Below, piece by piece: positions 28,849 to 38,406 of a stretch of 47,210 nucleotides of DNA. The position numbers and the translations under genes are program-made. The stretch lies in the IMG/VR virus record IMGVR_UViG_3300034073_002088, positions 1 through 47,210 of that record; one strand, 5' to 3'. The notes beneath the pieces were generated by a model. It saw nothing but the letters and a program-made list of their open reading frames with translations. It did not search any database and had not been told where the DNA came from. This DNA is from a virus. How positions within the stretch are numbered: the first letter of the stretch is position 1; each line of letters begins with the position of its first letter.

Positions 28849-29754
28849 TCAAGCGGTGCGGACGAATAGGAAAGAAAGGCCATCTGCGCCGCTGCCAAGA
28901 ATGGTATAGACGCCGCCCACAACGAAGGCGTTATTGTATATAACCCGACCTCCGGATGACACTTCTATGGGTGCTGTGCATGTCAGAGACGCCCCGCGAC
29001 CCAGTGGAAATGGGACATAGTTTCCGTCGTTATATGGGTCTGGATTGTAAGTTGTCAGGATGAGCGCGCCGACGCCGGTCCCGGTGACATCAGGGACAGT
29101 AAGTCCGCTTGCTGTCCCGCTTGCGATAGCCGTGACGCGCCCCTTGGCATCGACCGTGATGTTCGGCGAGGTGTACGCCCCCGCCGTGACACCGGTCGTA
29201 TCAAGCGTCATCGTTGTGCCGCCGCCCCCGACGATCACATCGCCGTAGTCGCCATTGGCAAGCCCACTACCCGTGGCGCCATTCGCTGCTGCCGTGATCC
29301 GGCCATCAGCATCGACCGTGATGTTGGCTGCGGTGTACGACCCGGCAGTGACGCCCGTTGCAGCAAGCTCGGGAGCCGCCACCGCATTGGGATCGATGCT
29401 CATGACGGTGCCGCCGCCAGATACGGTAATGTCGCCGTAATCGCCATCGGTGAGACGCGGGACGTACCCGCTCTTGCTCAGCAGGTGGTAGAACACACCG
29501 CGCGGCGTGAGCGGCGTGATCCAATTGGCGCCGTCGTGATAGTAGTAGCGCCCGTTCGCAGCCGAAGACCCATCCGGCCGGTACCAGATGACGGACGTAT
29601 CCGCAGGCGCCGTCGCGCTGGCTACGATCTCGAGCAGGGCGATGGACTGCATGCACCGCGCCATCACGTCCAGCGGCCAGTAGATTTCGTTGTTGAGCGG
29701 CGAGGTGCTGTTAGCCAGCACGAACCGCTGCCCGTTGATGTTCAGTGCAGACAT
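28849..29754 (-). CDS. Tail fibre / tail spike protein
   Basis: 301 aa. N-terminal unique region, then repeats of the type DYGDITVSGGGT-M-LD and GVTAGSYTAANITVDADGRITA, seen in phage tail fibres (two or three copies between about 100 and 215), and a C-terminal region likely to trimerise or bind the receptor. Confidence 0.7.
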   Translation of the reverse strand: MSALNINGQRFVLANSTSPLNNEIYWPLDVMARCMQSIALLEIVASATAPADTSVIWYRPDGSSAANGRYYYHDGANWITPLTPRGVFYHLLSKSGYVPRLTDGDYGDITVSGGGTVMSIDPNAVAAPELAATGVTAGSYTAANITVDADGRITAAANGATGSGLANGDYGDVIVGGGGTTMTLDTTGVTAGAYTSPNITVDAKGRVTAIASGTASGLTVPDVTGTGVGALILTTYNPDPYNDGNYVPFPLGRGASLTCTAPIEVSSGGRVIYNNAFVVGGVYTILGSGADGLSFLFVRTA

Positions 29755-29765
29755 TCAAAGTCCCC

Positions 29766-30065
29766 TCAGAAGAATGTTCCAGCAGGCTGCGTGAAGGCAG
29801 CGAGCCGCTGGGTGATCGCCAGCTGGATGATGTCCCACAGGTGGGTGTCATCCGTCTGGTCGTTGGCGACAGCGAGGCCAGCCTGGGCGGCGGCATACGC
29901 GAACATACCGACATACCAATTGAAGAAGGACGCGGTAGGCACGGTGCCATCCGAGGCGCCAGGACCGGAGCAGTTCTTGAACCACGTCTCCGCGCCCGCA
30001 TAGCTATCGGGGTCCGCGCTCGGGCGAACGGTTGTGGCCCGAGGGCCGAGGGGTCCGAAACCCAT
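29766..30065 (-). CDS. Short fibre-associated protein, paralogue of the long fibre N-terminus
   Basis: 99 aa beginning MGFGPLGPRATTVRPSADPD, followed by TWFKNCSGPGASDGTV. This closely parallels the start of the 713-aa fibre (GPNGPRATTSRP, TWFQDASGPGKKDGTV). It is probably a duplicated attachment domain binding the baseplate or another fibre. Confidence 0.65.
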   Translation of the reverse strand: MGFGPLGPRATTVRPSADPDSYAGAETWFKNCSGPGASDGTVPTASFFNWYVGMFAYAAAQAGLAVANDQTDDTHLWDIIQLAITQRLAAFTQPAGTFF

Positions 30066-30074
30066 GGTTGATCC

Positions 30075-30527
30075 TCAATCGTTGAGCGAGTTGTTGAAGA
30101 CGGCGACGAAGTCGGTGCTGGAGACGCCGATCTCGGACAGGCTGACCTGGATGGCGCCGACCTCATCCGTCAGTGCGTCGAGCCTGCCACCCAGCTCGCG
30201 GAAGAAGTCTGGATCGTCGGCAACGATCAACGCGATGTCTTGAAGCGCTCCGGCCGCACCGGTGCCGTTGATGATCGCGGTGCATGTGTCTTGGATGGCC
30301 GACAGCGTCTTGTGAGACGACCAGACCGTCGCGGACGAAACGTCGTTGTCGTTGATGACGCCCGCCTGGATGGCGACCAGCCGGACCTCATTGATGGCGC
30401 CGACGATGTTCTTCGCCGCCGTTTCCAGGCTCGATGTATCCCCCGTGAAGCTCCCGGTCAGCATGGCCCGCAGCGTGCGGAACTCCGTGCTGACTCTGGC
30501 AACGAGGGCAATCAGTTGCTCGTTCAT
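30075..30527 (-). CDS. Fibre-module helical protein
   Basis: ATG 30527 with GGAAGG upstream gives 150 aa, helical with Leu/Val heptads (ALVARVSTEFRTLRAML; IVGAINEVRLVAIQAG; LGGRLDALTDEVGAIQVSL). A coiled-coil structural or fibre assembly protein; exact role unknown. Confidence 0.55.
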   Translation of the reverse strand: MNEQLIALVARVSTEFRTLRAMLTGSFTGDTSSLETAAKNIVGAINEVRLVAIQAGVINDNDVSSATVWSSHKTLSAIQDTCTAIINGTGAAGALQDIALIVADDPDFFRELGGRLDALTDEVGAIQVSLSEIGVSSTDFVAVFNNSLND

Positions 30528-30544
30528 GGGATTGCCTTCCGAAC

Positions 30545-32686
30545 TCAAGCGGCTGACAATGCCTCATCAAGCATGGCAGCGTAATTTACGCTCAATGTGC
30601 TGGATACAGCATCAGCTCGCTCCGATAGCGTCTTGATGGCGAGGACGATATCGCCGACGAGCCGTTCAGGGCTGAACAGGAGCGTGCCGTCTCCGCCCGC
30701 ATCTGCGGTGTCGATCACGCCGACCTCGGCGGGCTGCAATCCGAACGCGAGCGCCGTGTCCCTCACGTCCTGGGCGATGAACGCGAAGCTGCGATGCGGG
30801 TCCGCGCGGCTGCCGTCATTCTCAACCTGCGTTACCACAAGCTGCGTAGACGGCGTACCGTCATCGTTGCCCCCATCGACGGTGACAATCTCCCGATCCA
30901 CGTACCGCGCACGCGGGTTGAGTCGGTACGCTCGTGGCGTCAACGCGAGCAGCAGAGGCAGGCCGCGATTGGTCTGGTCGTACCCGTCGTCGATCAGCTT
31001 GTCGCGCGCGTCAGAGATAGACGCGAACGGCGCGTAGCCTACCGGCGTCTGCGTAGGACCGCCAAGGACTGCTTGGTTATTCGCAGTTGCAGCGCTCAGC
31101 TTGCCAAGCAATGTGACGTTGCTGAACGTATTCTGAAATCCGGCGTAGTAGCCAAAGGCGTCGACGTTGTTGCCGGTGTTCTCTCGCGCGGCGTTCCACC
31201 CCGCAGCCGAGACGAAATTGCCGGCGTTCTCTCGCGCGGCGTTCCACCCCGCAGCCGAGACATTGTCTCCGGTGTTCTCTCGCGCGGCGTAGTATCCATC
31301 CGCAGAGATGTTGTCGCCGGAGTTCAGGTACGCGGCCTGAGCACCTGTTGCAGAGACGATGCTGCCGCTATTGCTGTATGCTGCGTAGTACCCGTCGGCC
31401 GAGACGAAGTTGCCAGTGTTCAGCCGAGCCGCGAACCAGCCGCTCGCCGAGACGGTGTTGCCAGTGTTCTGGTACGCCGCAGCCCAGCCGCTCGCGGAGA
31501 CGTTGTCCCCGGTGTTCTGCTGCGCCGCGTACCCGCCGGTCGCAGAGACATTGTTGCCGCTGTTTGACTGGGCGGCGTACCCGCCGCTCGCGGAGACATT
31601 GTTGCCGCTGTTTGACTGGGCGGCGTTCCATCCGCTCGCGGAGACTTGGCTGCCGGTGTTCTGGTAGGCTGCAGCCCAGCCGCTCGCGGAGACGTTGCTG
31701 CCGGAGTTCTGGTATGCCGCAGCGTAGCCGCTCGCGGAGACTTGGGTGCCCGTCGCGCCCTCCGCAGCGCTCGTCCCAAATGCAAAGATGCTGTTCGCCG
31801 AGTCGTATCGCAGAAGCGGAGCGATGGACTGAACGGTCAGGAGAAGGTCGCTCGTCTCGGCGCCGTTATTTACATCGAAGTCAGCGATGGTCGCGATGGC
31901 AGATGGAGCGAGCGTTGCCTTGCCGTCCGCGCCGACCGTAAGCCTGTTCCCGGCATCCGACGAGACACCTAGAATTGAGCTCACATCGACAATGATGTCT
32001 GGCTTCGATGCCGTGTTGTACGCGAAGCGCATGGTCTTGGTCGCCGGGTCATAAATCCCCGAGGACACATAAAATTCAGACCCAACAAACAGTCCTTGCC
32101 CGTCAGAAGTGAGCGCGTTGCCAGCAGCAGGAGAGATCAGCCCGCTTGCCAGTGTCGACGTGGCAGAGGCATCTGCAATGATGCCAGACACAGCTCCGTC
32201 AGCATTGAGATAGGCAAGCCCATCTGATCCATTCGCCAAGATGTTGTCGGCGTCAGTCGAGACGCCAATCGGCGCCCGCCAATCGGTCCCAAGCATGCCG
32301 TCGATGGCGGCCACAATCTGCCCGGCATCGGGCGGCGATGCGCGCCAGCCCGTTCCGATGGCGGCGTCGAGCTTGGCCGCGATGTAATCCGCATCGACAT
32401 TCTGGACCACCCCGGCGTCGATGAGCGCCAGGATGCACCGCAGCAGGAAGGTGTCGGAGACGACGTTGCTGGTCGAAGATAGCGTGTTGTCGGCAGCGCT
32501 CGCGGCGTCGAGGATCGCCAGCCGCTCGGCGACCAGGGTGTTCAGGAACTCGGCATTGATAACCGTGCCGTCCTTTTTGCCCGGACCGGATGCGTCCTGA
32601 AACCACGTCTGGAGCCCGTACTGGTCTGCGCCTTGAGCCGGACGCGAAGTTGTAGCCCTTGGCCCGTTTGGCCCCCAACCGTGCAT
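30545..32686 (-). CDS. Long tail fibre with 16-residue repeats and S74-like chaperone
   Basis: 713 aa. Attachment domain at the N-terminus, a shaft, then about 14 tandem 16-residue repeats of the type VSASGWAAAYQNTGSN (encoded at about 31130-31760) recalling YadA-like head repeats. The C-terminus from about 560 (SISDARDKLIDDGYDQTNRG, PRAYRLNPRA, SFAFIAQDV) looks like an intramolecular chaperone of peptidase S74 type, which trims itself off after trimerisation. The main host-recognition protein candidate. Confidence 0.8.
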   Translation of the reverse strand: MHGWGPNGPRATTSRPAQGADQYGLQTWFQDASGPGKKDGTVINAEFLNTLVAERLAILDAASAADNTLSSTSNVVSDTFLLRCILALIDAGVVQNVDADYIAAKLDAAIGTGWRASPPDAGQIVAAIDGMLGTDWRAPIGVSTDADNILANGSDGLAYLNADGAVSGIIADASATSTLASGLISPAAGNALTSDGQGLFVGSEFYVSSGIYDPATKTMRFAYNTASKPDIIVDVSSILGVSSDAGNRLTVGADGKATLAPSAIATIADFDVNNGAETSDLLLTVQSIAPLLRYDSANSIFAFGTSAAEGATGTQVSASGYAAAYQNSGSNVSASGWAAAYQNTGSQVSASGWNAAQSNSGNNVSASGGYAAQSNSGNNVSATGGYAAQQNTGDNVSASGWAAAYQNTGNTVSASGWFAARLNTGNFVSADGYYAAYSNSGSIVSATGAQAAYLNSGDNISADGYYAARENTGDNVSAAGWNAARENAGNFVSAAGWNAARENTGNNVDAFGYYAGFQNTFSNVTLLGKLSAATANNQAVLGGPTQTPVGYAPFASISDARDKLIDDGYDQTNRGLPLLLALTPRAYRLNPRARYVDREIVTVDGGNDDGTPSTQLVVTQVENDGSRADPHRSFAFIAQDVRDTALAFGLQPAEVGVIDTADAGGDGTLLFSPERLVGDIVLAIKTLSERADAVSSTLSVNYAAMLDEALSAA

Positions 32687-32695
32687 GATGCGCTC

Positions 32696-33592
32696 CTAGC
32701 AATACTGCCGCACGACGCGGACGTGTGCGTGCCTATGGCGGTCGACAAAGCAGAGAATGCTTTCGAGATCAGGCGCGCACAGTTGGTCGCAGCCCATCTC
32801 CATGCACCCCATCTGATTCCAGTCCGGCAGGTGCATGATCGGGCTCGTCTCCATGAGCCCAACAAGCAGCACGTAAGCGGTGCCGGTGTATTCGTGCGTC
32901 CAAGGGGCGCCGCAGCCGACCAGCAGCGTCCCCGATATCTCGGTCACCGCGTATGGCGGGCACGGCACGTCATCGCAGGGCGGGTCCAGAGGGATGGCCG
33001 CTGCATCCTCCTCGTAATAGCCAGCGATGTTGCAGTCCTCTTCGTCGGCGTTGTGCGTCTCGACGCCAAGCGATGAGCCGCGAAGATCGGCTTCAGGGCA
33101 TTCCCCCAGCTGCGCAAAGCCCAGCTCGCTCCCGCCGTGCAGCCACTCGACCTCGGGCGGCATCTGATCGCAGCCCATGTCCCAGCACCCCGGCTGGATT
33201 TCGGGCGGCAGGTCCGTGCAGCAGATGTCCGCAAGCAGCATCCGCGCCAAGTCTTGCAGGGACGCGCATGTGCCGTCCCCTATCGCCGTCATCTTGGCGC
33301 AAAGGTCGTTGATGTTGCAGTCGTCGGGTATGCCGTAGTCCGCGTACCACTCGGGCAGCGTCTGGTCCGCCGTATCGCAGACGAACTCCGGGAGAAGTCG
33401 GCAGGCGAGCTCGTGCTCGTGCTGTAGGATGTGAGCAACCGCCCTGACGCGCCCGTTTAGGTACGTGCCAGGGCGGTCAGCTGCCTCGAACGCAAAGCCA
33501 GGGGGAAGCATCGCGCAGAGGATTCGAGCCCAGTCATCAACCGTCGATGGGCACGGCGCCGTGGAGCCATGCTCCGGGTAACAATCAAGCAC
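32696..33592 (-). CDS. Mu gp48-like baseplate protein, cysteine-rich
   Basis: 298 aa. The N-terminal part (WARILCAMLPPGFAFEAADRPG... LPEWYADYGIP) fits DUF2313/Mu gp48 baseplate-to-fibre proteins. The rest has a remarkable 20-plus Cys residues, many in MGC-D and CCT type contexts, far above normal for a cytoplasmically assembled structural protein. It lies between the gp47-like and fibre genes, as in Mu. Confidence 0.7.
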   Translation of the reverse strand: MLDCYPEHGSTAPCPSTVDDWARILCAMLPPGFAFEAADRPGTYLNGRVRAVAHILQHEHELACRLLPEFVCDTADQTLPEWYADYGIPDDCNINDLCAKMTAIGDGTCASLQDLARMLLADICCTDLPPEIQPGCWDMGCDQMPPEVEWLHGGSELGFAQLGECPEADLRGSSLGVETHNADEEDCNIAGYYEEDAAAIPLDPPCDDVPCPPYAVTEISGTLLVGCGAPWTHEYTGTAYVLLVGLMETSPIMHLPDWNQMGCMEMGCDQLCAPDLESILCFVDRHRHAHVRVVRQYC

Positions 33593-33606
33593 CGCCGCCC
33601 CCTATT

Positions 33607-34674
33607 TCAGATGTAGCAGATGGACCCCATTACCGGGATGTAGCCAGTCGCGAACGTCGTATCCAACGGCTGCGCTATCGTGTGCGTGCTGTCACCGGTG
33701 ATGCGGGCGACAGCCTGCCAAATTGCAGAATTGCGCAAAGTGAACGCTTTGCTCGGCATCGACGGATCGACGCGCCGCCGAAACAGGTCGGAAAGCTCCG
33801 CCTCAATGAGCGCCTGGGTCGCCTCGCTCGGCGTGATCCCCGCGATCTTGATGTTGATCTCCGCCGCCAGCGGGGCGGCCACGATCACGCGCGCCGTCGC
33901 AGGCCGGACCGTCTCGATGTAGTCGTCCACATCCTGCACGAGTGTCGCCGTGGGGATGCCATTGGCCGTCGAGCCGTCAGACATGAACCAGAGCGCCACC
34001 GTCCCAGGGCCATACGCGAGCGGGTCCACCCAAACGCGGGTGACGCCAGCCACGGACCAAGCCCAGGCCACGTAGTCGGACTGCGATCCGCCTCGCGGCG
34101 GGTTCCGCATGCGAAACAGGATGCGCGCGCGATACGATTCGTCGTTCTCGTTGTCCGCGCCGCTCCCGATGCCGATCTCATCGACCGCGATATCGGTGAT
34201 GGCCGCATCAGCCTCGACGAGCGTCATCGCCGCGTTGATCGCCGTATTCCCGGCCGCACCAGCGACAACGGCCTCGACCAAGCCCGTGCCAGCCCCGAAC
34301 GTGTCGAGCGTGATGTCCGCGACCACCGCGAACTGCACGCCATCGGAACGCTGCATCAGCGTGCCAGCGGTGATCGTTTGCAGGGCCGTGCCCGTCACCA
34401 CGACATTGCCGGACGCCTTGGTCGCCGCCTTGCGCGTCAGCCCCCAGGGCCGCCCGTGGTTGTCCAGCTCGTCGCCGTCCGCCGTCGTTGCGAACCGCTG
34501 CCGGGATATCCACTCGAGGTACTGCATGTTCATGTGGACCATGCCGGCCACACTTCTCATGAACACGAACTCGGTGTTGGGCCACAGGAATGCGTCGGTG
34601 CCCGGCATCTCTGCGCGGTGACGCTCTTGAGCGAGCCTAGCCAGCTCCTCAAGGCTCGGGACAGAGTAGGGCAT
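33607..34674 (-). CDS. Baseplate wedge protein (Mu gp47 / J-like)
   Basis: 355 aa. MPYSVPSLEELARLAQERHRAEMPG, DNHGRPWGLTRKAATKASGNVVVTGT, then the J-like core and end (NIKIAGITPSEATQALIEAEL) are characteristic of baseplate_J proteins. Forms the wedge ring connecting fibres and hub. Confidence 0.85.
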   Translation of the reverse strand: MPYSVPSLEELARLAQERHRAEMPGTDAFLWPNTEFVFMRSVAGMVHMNMQYLEWISRQRFATTADGDELDNHGRPWGLTRKAATKASGNVVVTGTALQTITAGTLMQRSDGVQFAVVADITLDTFGAGTGLVEAVVAGAAGNTAINAAMTLVEADAAITDIAVDEIGIGSGADNENDESYRARILFRMRNPPRGGSQSDYVAWAWSVAGVTRVWVDPLAYGPGTVALWFMSDGSTANGIPTATLVQDVDDYIETVRPATARVIVAAPLAAEINIKIAGITPSEATQALIEAELSDLFRRRVDPSMPSKAFTLRNSAIWQAVARITGDSTHTIAQPLDTTFATGYIPVMGSICYI

Positions 34675-34683
34675 CAGTGCACC

Positions 34684-35298
34684 TCAGTAATGAAAGCCGC
34701 GTGTCGGCGATCCGCGCATCTCGCGAACCTGCTGCCACAGGACCTCGAATTTCGTGGCGTATGTGCTCGAGCCGCTGACGTCGTAGCCCGTCACGCCGAT
34801 CATCAGGATGCCAGCCTCAGCCCCGATGTAGGCCGAACGAACATGGCTGCTTTCAACCTCGACATCGAAGCGGGCCACGGCGCCCTGATCGACGATTGGC
34901 TGCAAGGCCTCGACGACCATCTCCCGAGCGCGCGCGACCGTCTCATCGTTCAGGATGGACCGCCGCAGCAGCCAGAGGCGCGAGCCGACGTTGTAGTTCC
35001 CCTGCTCCTCGATCCGGGCGAAGCCGTCGCCGAACCAGCCGCGCCGGTCGGGGTCCAAGACGTCGGGCAGAACGTCGTCATCGTATGCGCGGGCATCCGA
35101 GAAGAGCTGAATCACCACCGCAGTCTGAAGCGCCTCGCGCGCCCGCAGCCCGCCATTGTTCCGCCTCTCCTGGGGCTCCGCGAGCGCGAAATCCAGATAG
35201 GCGCCACCCGTCTCGTCCGGGTAGATGATCAGGTCAGGCGTCAGAAACGGCTGCTCCTCGCAGCCCTCATCGGCCCGCAGACGAATACGCCAGGACAT
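34684..35298 (-). CDS. Baseplate protein (Mu gp46-like)
   Basis: 204 aa; MSWRIRLRADEGCEEQPFLTPDLIIYPDETGGAYLDFALAE-type start and ALQTAVVIQLFSDARA with DPDRRGWFGDGF are seen in Mu gp46/GP46 family proteins. Position between gp45- and gp47-like genes agrees. Confidence 0.75.
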   Translation of the reverse strand: MSWRIRLRADEGCEEQPFLTPDLIIYPDETGGAYLDFALAEPQERRNNGGLRAREALQTAVVIQLFSDARAYDDDVLPDVLDPDRRGWFGDGFARIEEQGNYNVGSRLWLLRRSILNDETVARAREMVVEALQPIVDQGAVARFDVEVESSHVRSAYIGAEAGILMIGVTGYDVSGSSTYATKFEVLWQQVREMRGSPTRGFHY

Positions 35299-35309
35299 GG
35301 GAAGCCTCG

Positions 35310-35822
35310 TCAGACGTGAGCGGACGCGACATGAGCGCCAGCGGATGTGATGCTCGATCCGGTCGTGACCGCTCCCGTCACGTCCAGCGTGCCCTCGATC
35401 TTGACGTTGCCCTTGAGCGTGATCGTCGGGGCCTCAACCGTCGCGGCCTCGCCCGCCTTGACCGTGGCGCCCTTCTTGACCTCGGCGAAGAGATTTCCCG
35501 CCGCGTCGAGGTAAACGAACGATCCATCCGTGTCGTAGAGCTTCGTCGCGCCTTCGGGCAAGTTCTTGGGCCGGTGCTTCGGGCTTTCCATGCCCAGCGC
35601 AATCGGCATGTCGCGCGTGCCCAACCCCAGGATGATCCCCTCGCTATTGGCTGGCGCATGTGATGCGAGCCCGTGAGGCATGACGCGAAGGACTTCCGTG
35701 TGCTCCTCGCCCTCGAGGCCCTTGTAGTCGATCAGCTGCTGGTCGCCGCTATCGTCGGTCTTGCCGAGCGTCACGCGGTGCGACACGTTCTGGTGCAGGT
35801 CTTCGACGTCTTGGTATTCCAT
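35310..35822 (-). CDS. Baseplate spike protein (Mu gp45 / V-like)
   Basis: 170 aa from ATG 35822. OB-fold start (YQDVEDLHQNVSHRVTLGKTDDSG), PHGLASHAPANSEGIILGLG, and a beta-helix end (TVKAGEAATVEAPTITLKGNVKIEGTLDVTGAV, then TSAGAHVASAHV) that forms the membrane-piercing needle. The His residues at the end recall the metal-binding tip. Confidence 0.8.
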   Translation of the reverse strand: MEYQDVEDLHQNVSHRVTLGKTDDSGDQQLIDYKGLEGEEHTEVLRVMPHGLASHAPANSEGIILGLGTRDMPIALGMESPKHRPKNLPEGATKLYDTDGSFVYLDAAGNLFAEVKKGATVKAGEAATVEAPTITLKGNVKIEGTLDVTGAVTTGSSITSAGAHVASAHV

Positions 35823-35830
35823 GCGCGCCC

Positions 35831-36889
35831 CTATTTCGGGGCTTTCCAGCCCCCGCCGCTCTTGCCGCCACCCTTGCCGCCCTTGCCACCAAGGGCTGCC
35901 GGATGGACCAGTGTCAGCTTGGCAATCGATCCTTGAGAAAGCTCGTCTTGGTGCAGCGAGATCGTGCTGATCGCCAACTCCATCGACAGACGGCAGCTTG
36001 GCACCTCGCACCAGACCAGCCAGCCGGGCTGCCAGACCATGCCGCCGATATCGCGAAAACCCTGAAGCTCGCAGGACAGCTGGACGCTATCGCCGAAGCG
36101 ATTGTCCACCGCATGCTGCGCCGTCTCCTTGGCTTCCTGCTTCGTCATGTCGACCTTCGGGACGATGACCTTCTTCGTGCCGGGGCGCCCGCCAGGGTCC
36201 GTCTCCCGGTGCTCGTAGCGTGTGTTCTGCGTGCCGGTGCCCTTGTGCCGGTGCCCCTTCACGATCACCTCACCCGCGCGATCCTCCGACGAGAACTTGG
36301 CTTGGCCGCTCTTGAAGTTGACGCCTTCGATGATGCCGCCGCCATGCCGGTGCTTGCCGTGCTTCGTGATGATGATCCCGCCATTCGCCGAGCCGCAGAG
36401 GAACAACCGCTGCTTGTCCGCGAGGTGGCCGAGCATCTTCATCTGTGTCGCGCCGACGTTCGCGCGCCACTTCGGCACGGGCGTTAGATTCTCGTCCGTC
36501 GTGTAGCCGATGCCGGATGAATCGACGTCCTGGGCGATCTGCAGGATCGTCTTGTTCTTCCATTCGTGCGTCTTGTGATCGACGCTCGACTTCACCGCGT
36601 CCGCGCCACGGCTCTTGCCGGTGATCCTGATTTCATGATTGTCCGGGGATAGCGTGATCTCCACGTCATGCACCCGGCCGATCACAAGCGGCGAGCCGTT
36701 GGCCGTCACGATGCACGGATCGTTCGGATTGATCGCCAGCGCCGCCGCCGCGATGGGCGGATTGGCAAGAGCGCCGACGATCTGAAACGTCCGCTCAGGG
36801 CTCTTGGCGTTCATGCTCACCGACATCGACTTCCAGCCGCGATAGTGCTGGCCGCCGACGACAATCTCGACGATCTCCTGCGATGGCAT
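35831..36889 (-). CDS. Baseplate hub protein (Mu gp44 / P-like)
   Basis: 352 aa, Phage_GPD-like: GRVHDVEITLSPDNHEIRITGKSRGADAVKSSVDHKTHEW, DENLTPVPKWRANVGATQ, and a basic middle. The C-terminus is Gly/Lys-rich (GGKGGKGGGKSGGGWKAPK), probably flexible. Confidence 0.8.
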   Translation of the reverse strand: MPSQEIVEIVVGGQHYRGWKSMSVSMNAKSPERTFQIVGALANPPIAAAALAINPNDPCIVTANGSPLVIGRVHDVEITLSPDNHEIRITGKSRGADAVKSSVDHKTHEWKNKTILQIAQDVDSSGIGYTTDENLTPVPKWRANVGATQMKMLGHLADKQRLFLCGSANGGIIITKHGKHRHGGGIIEGVNFKSGQAKFSSEDRAGEVIVKGHRHKGTGTQNTRYEHRETDPGGRPGTKKVIVPKVDMTKQEAKETAQHAVDNRFGDSVQLSCELQGFRDIGGMVWQPGWLVWCEVPSCRLSMELAISTISLHQDELSQGSIAKLTLVHPAALGGKGGKGGGKSGGGWKAPK

Positions 36890-36897
36890 GGCGATCC

Positions 36898-38262
36898 TTA
36901 CGGCGTGTCAGCCTCGAATAAGGCCGGGAAAAAAGCGGGATGGCGCACCCGATTGCGTGCGACCAACGCTTCCTCCTTCGGCGTGTCGGCATAAAGCCGG
37001 TATGCCCAGATAAGCGATGGCACCGACGCGTTCGCCTCGATGGTCACGGACGGGCGGATGTCTGCCACCTTGCGGCTGATCGCCTGGGCCGTCCTGTCTC
37101 GGATCGTCGAAAGCGCCGTGTAGGCCTCACCCGAAGCCGTCTCCAGCTCCCGACCGAACATCTCCGACACGTCGGCCCGCATCTGGATCGCGGCTTGCCG
37201 GTTGGCGTAGTCCGCGTTTGCAGCAGCCACGGCCAGCTCGGACAAGGCGAGCCGACGAAACAGCTGCCCGACGGCAAGCTCGTTCGACCGCTCGGCATTC
37301 GCCGTCGTGCCCAGCGCCTCCGTCGAATTGTATGTCTCCGGCTCGAATAGAGCGATGGACGACAACGCCTCGATGGCAATTTGCGGCGTTGCTGCGGCCT
37401 CGCGGACCGCCGTCATGATCTCGGCCGCCTTCGTGACGATTCCAGACGACACGTCCTCACGGGACAGGTCGAGCGAGCCGCTTCCGATCTTGAGCACGCC
37501 GCGTCCCATCACCACCAGGGTCGGCACGTCGTCGTATGTGTCGCGGATCAGGTCGGCCAGGGTCGCGACGTTCTTCGCGATCTCGCCGGTATCCACCGCG
37601 TACTGCTGGGCGATATCGCGCCCGATCTTCGTTGCGCCAGCCGTCCCGCCGATGACCTGCTGCGCTGCCGTGATGCCTGCCGTGCTCGAACTCAAGAGGC
37701 TAAGCCGGGCGTCGTCGACCTTTGCCAGCCACGTCTTGATCGTTTGCCCAGCCGCCGCCGTGACCCATGAGACTTCACCCACGGTATTGTAGCTGCGCAA
37801 GAAGTCCTGCCGCAGGTAGTCCGCAACGCCACCGGCTGCCACCGAGACGAGGTTCGCCAGCAGCCCCGCCGTGAAGACGCCGAAGCCCGATCCCGCCTCG
37901 TGGAAGCTCAGCGAGAATGCGATGTAGCCCAGGCGGTCCTTGGAAAAGACGCGCTCGCACGCATACGGGACCACCTGCAAGGCGCCATCGGACGGCAGCA
38001 CCAGCGAGCCCGGCCCGCCCCTGCGACAAGCCCGGACGAGGGCCGCCTGCTCGGACAGGGCGTTATCGCTCGCGACGTACGCCGTGACCGAGAAGCCGAT
38101 GGCCTTCTCGCCCAGGTCCTCGATGAATGGACGGTCCCGGTGGGGGAACTCATGCACTTTGACCCGGCGCCCGTACTTGATCGTGTCCGTCTCGACGTAG
38201 AACGCCACGCCCCGGAACGACGCGCGCCGTAGCGTCTTCGGCCAGTCCGTTGCGCAAACCAT
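36898..38262 (-). CDS. DNA circularisation / tail protein (Mu gp43 / N-like)
   Basis: 454 aa; starts DWPKTLRRASFRGVAFYVETDTIKYGRRVKVHEFPHRDRPFIEDLGEKAIGFSV, the hallmark of DNA_circ_N proteins. Mu N protein joins tail and DNA ends. Position after the tape measure gene agrees. Confidence 0.85.
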   Translation of the reverse strand: MVCATDWPKTLRRASFRGVAFYVETDTIKYGRRVKVHEFPHRDRPFIEDLGEKAIGFSVTAYVASDNALSEQAALVRACRRGGPGSLVLPSDGALQVVPYACERVFSKDRLGYIAFSLSFHEAGSGFGVFTAGLLANLVSVAAGGVADYLRQDFLRSYNTVGEVSWVTAAAGQTIKTWLAKVDDARLSLLSSSTAGITAAQQVIGGTAGATKIGRDIAQQYAVDTGEIAKNVATLADLIRDTYDDVPTLVVMGRGVLKIGSGSLDLSREDVSSGIVTKAAEIMTAVREAAATPQIAIEALSSIALFEPETYNSTEALGTTANAERSNELAVGQLFRRLALSELAVAAANADYANRQAAIQMRADVSEMFGRELETASGEAYTALSTIRDRTAQAISRKVADIRPSVTIEANASVPSLIWAYRLYADTPKEEALVARNRVRHPAFFPALFEADTP

Positions 38263-38265
38263 TGA

Positions 38266-38406
38266 TCAGTCCTCAATAAGGGCTGCTGCGGAGATCACGA
38301 TCCCGGCGAGCACGCCGCCAAGGAGCATCGCCCAGAGCGGGCTGCCGATGGCGGCGCCAAGCATTGCCCAGGCCGCTCCGACGACAATCGCACTACTTGC
38401 GGCCAT
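38266..38406 (-). CDS. Small membrane protein after tape measure gene
   Basis: ATG 38406 overlaps the tape measure end by 14 nt in another frame. The 46-aa MAASSAIVVGAAWAMLGAAIG continues through a second hydrophobic segment and ends with ALIED. Two short membrane helices are likely. It could be a holin-like or a spurious frame. Confidence 0.4.
   Translation of the reverse strand: MAASSAIVVGAAWAMLGAAIGSPLWAMLLGGVLAGIVISAAALIED

Noticed and set aside
31130-31760. Tandem 48-bp repeats that look array-like
   Set aside because: They are in frame in the long tail fibre and encode 16-residue repeats with third-position variation, so they are protein repeats.
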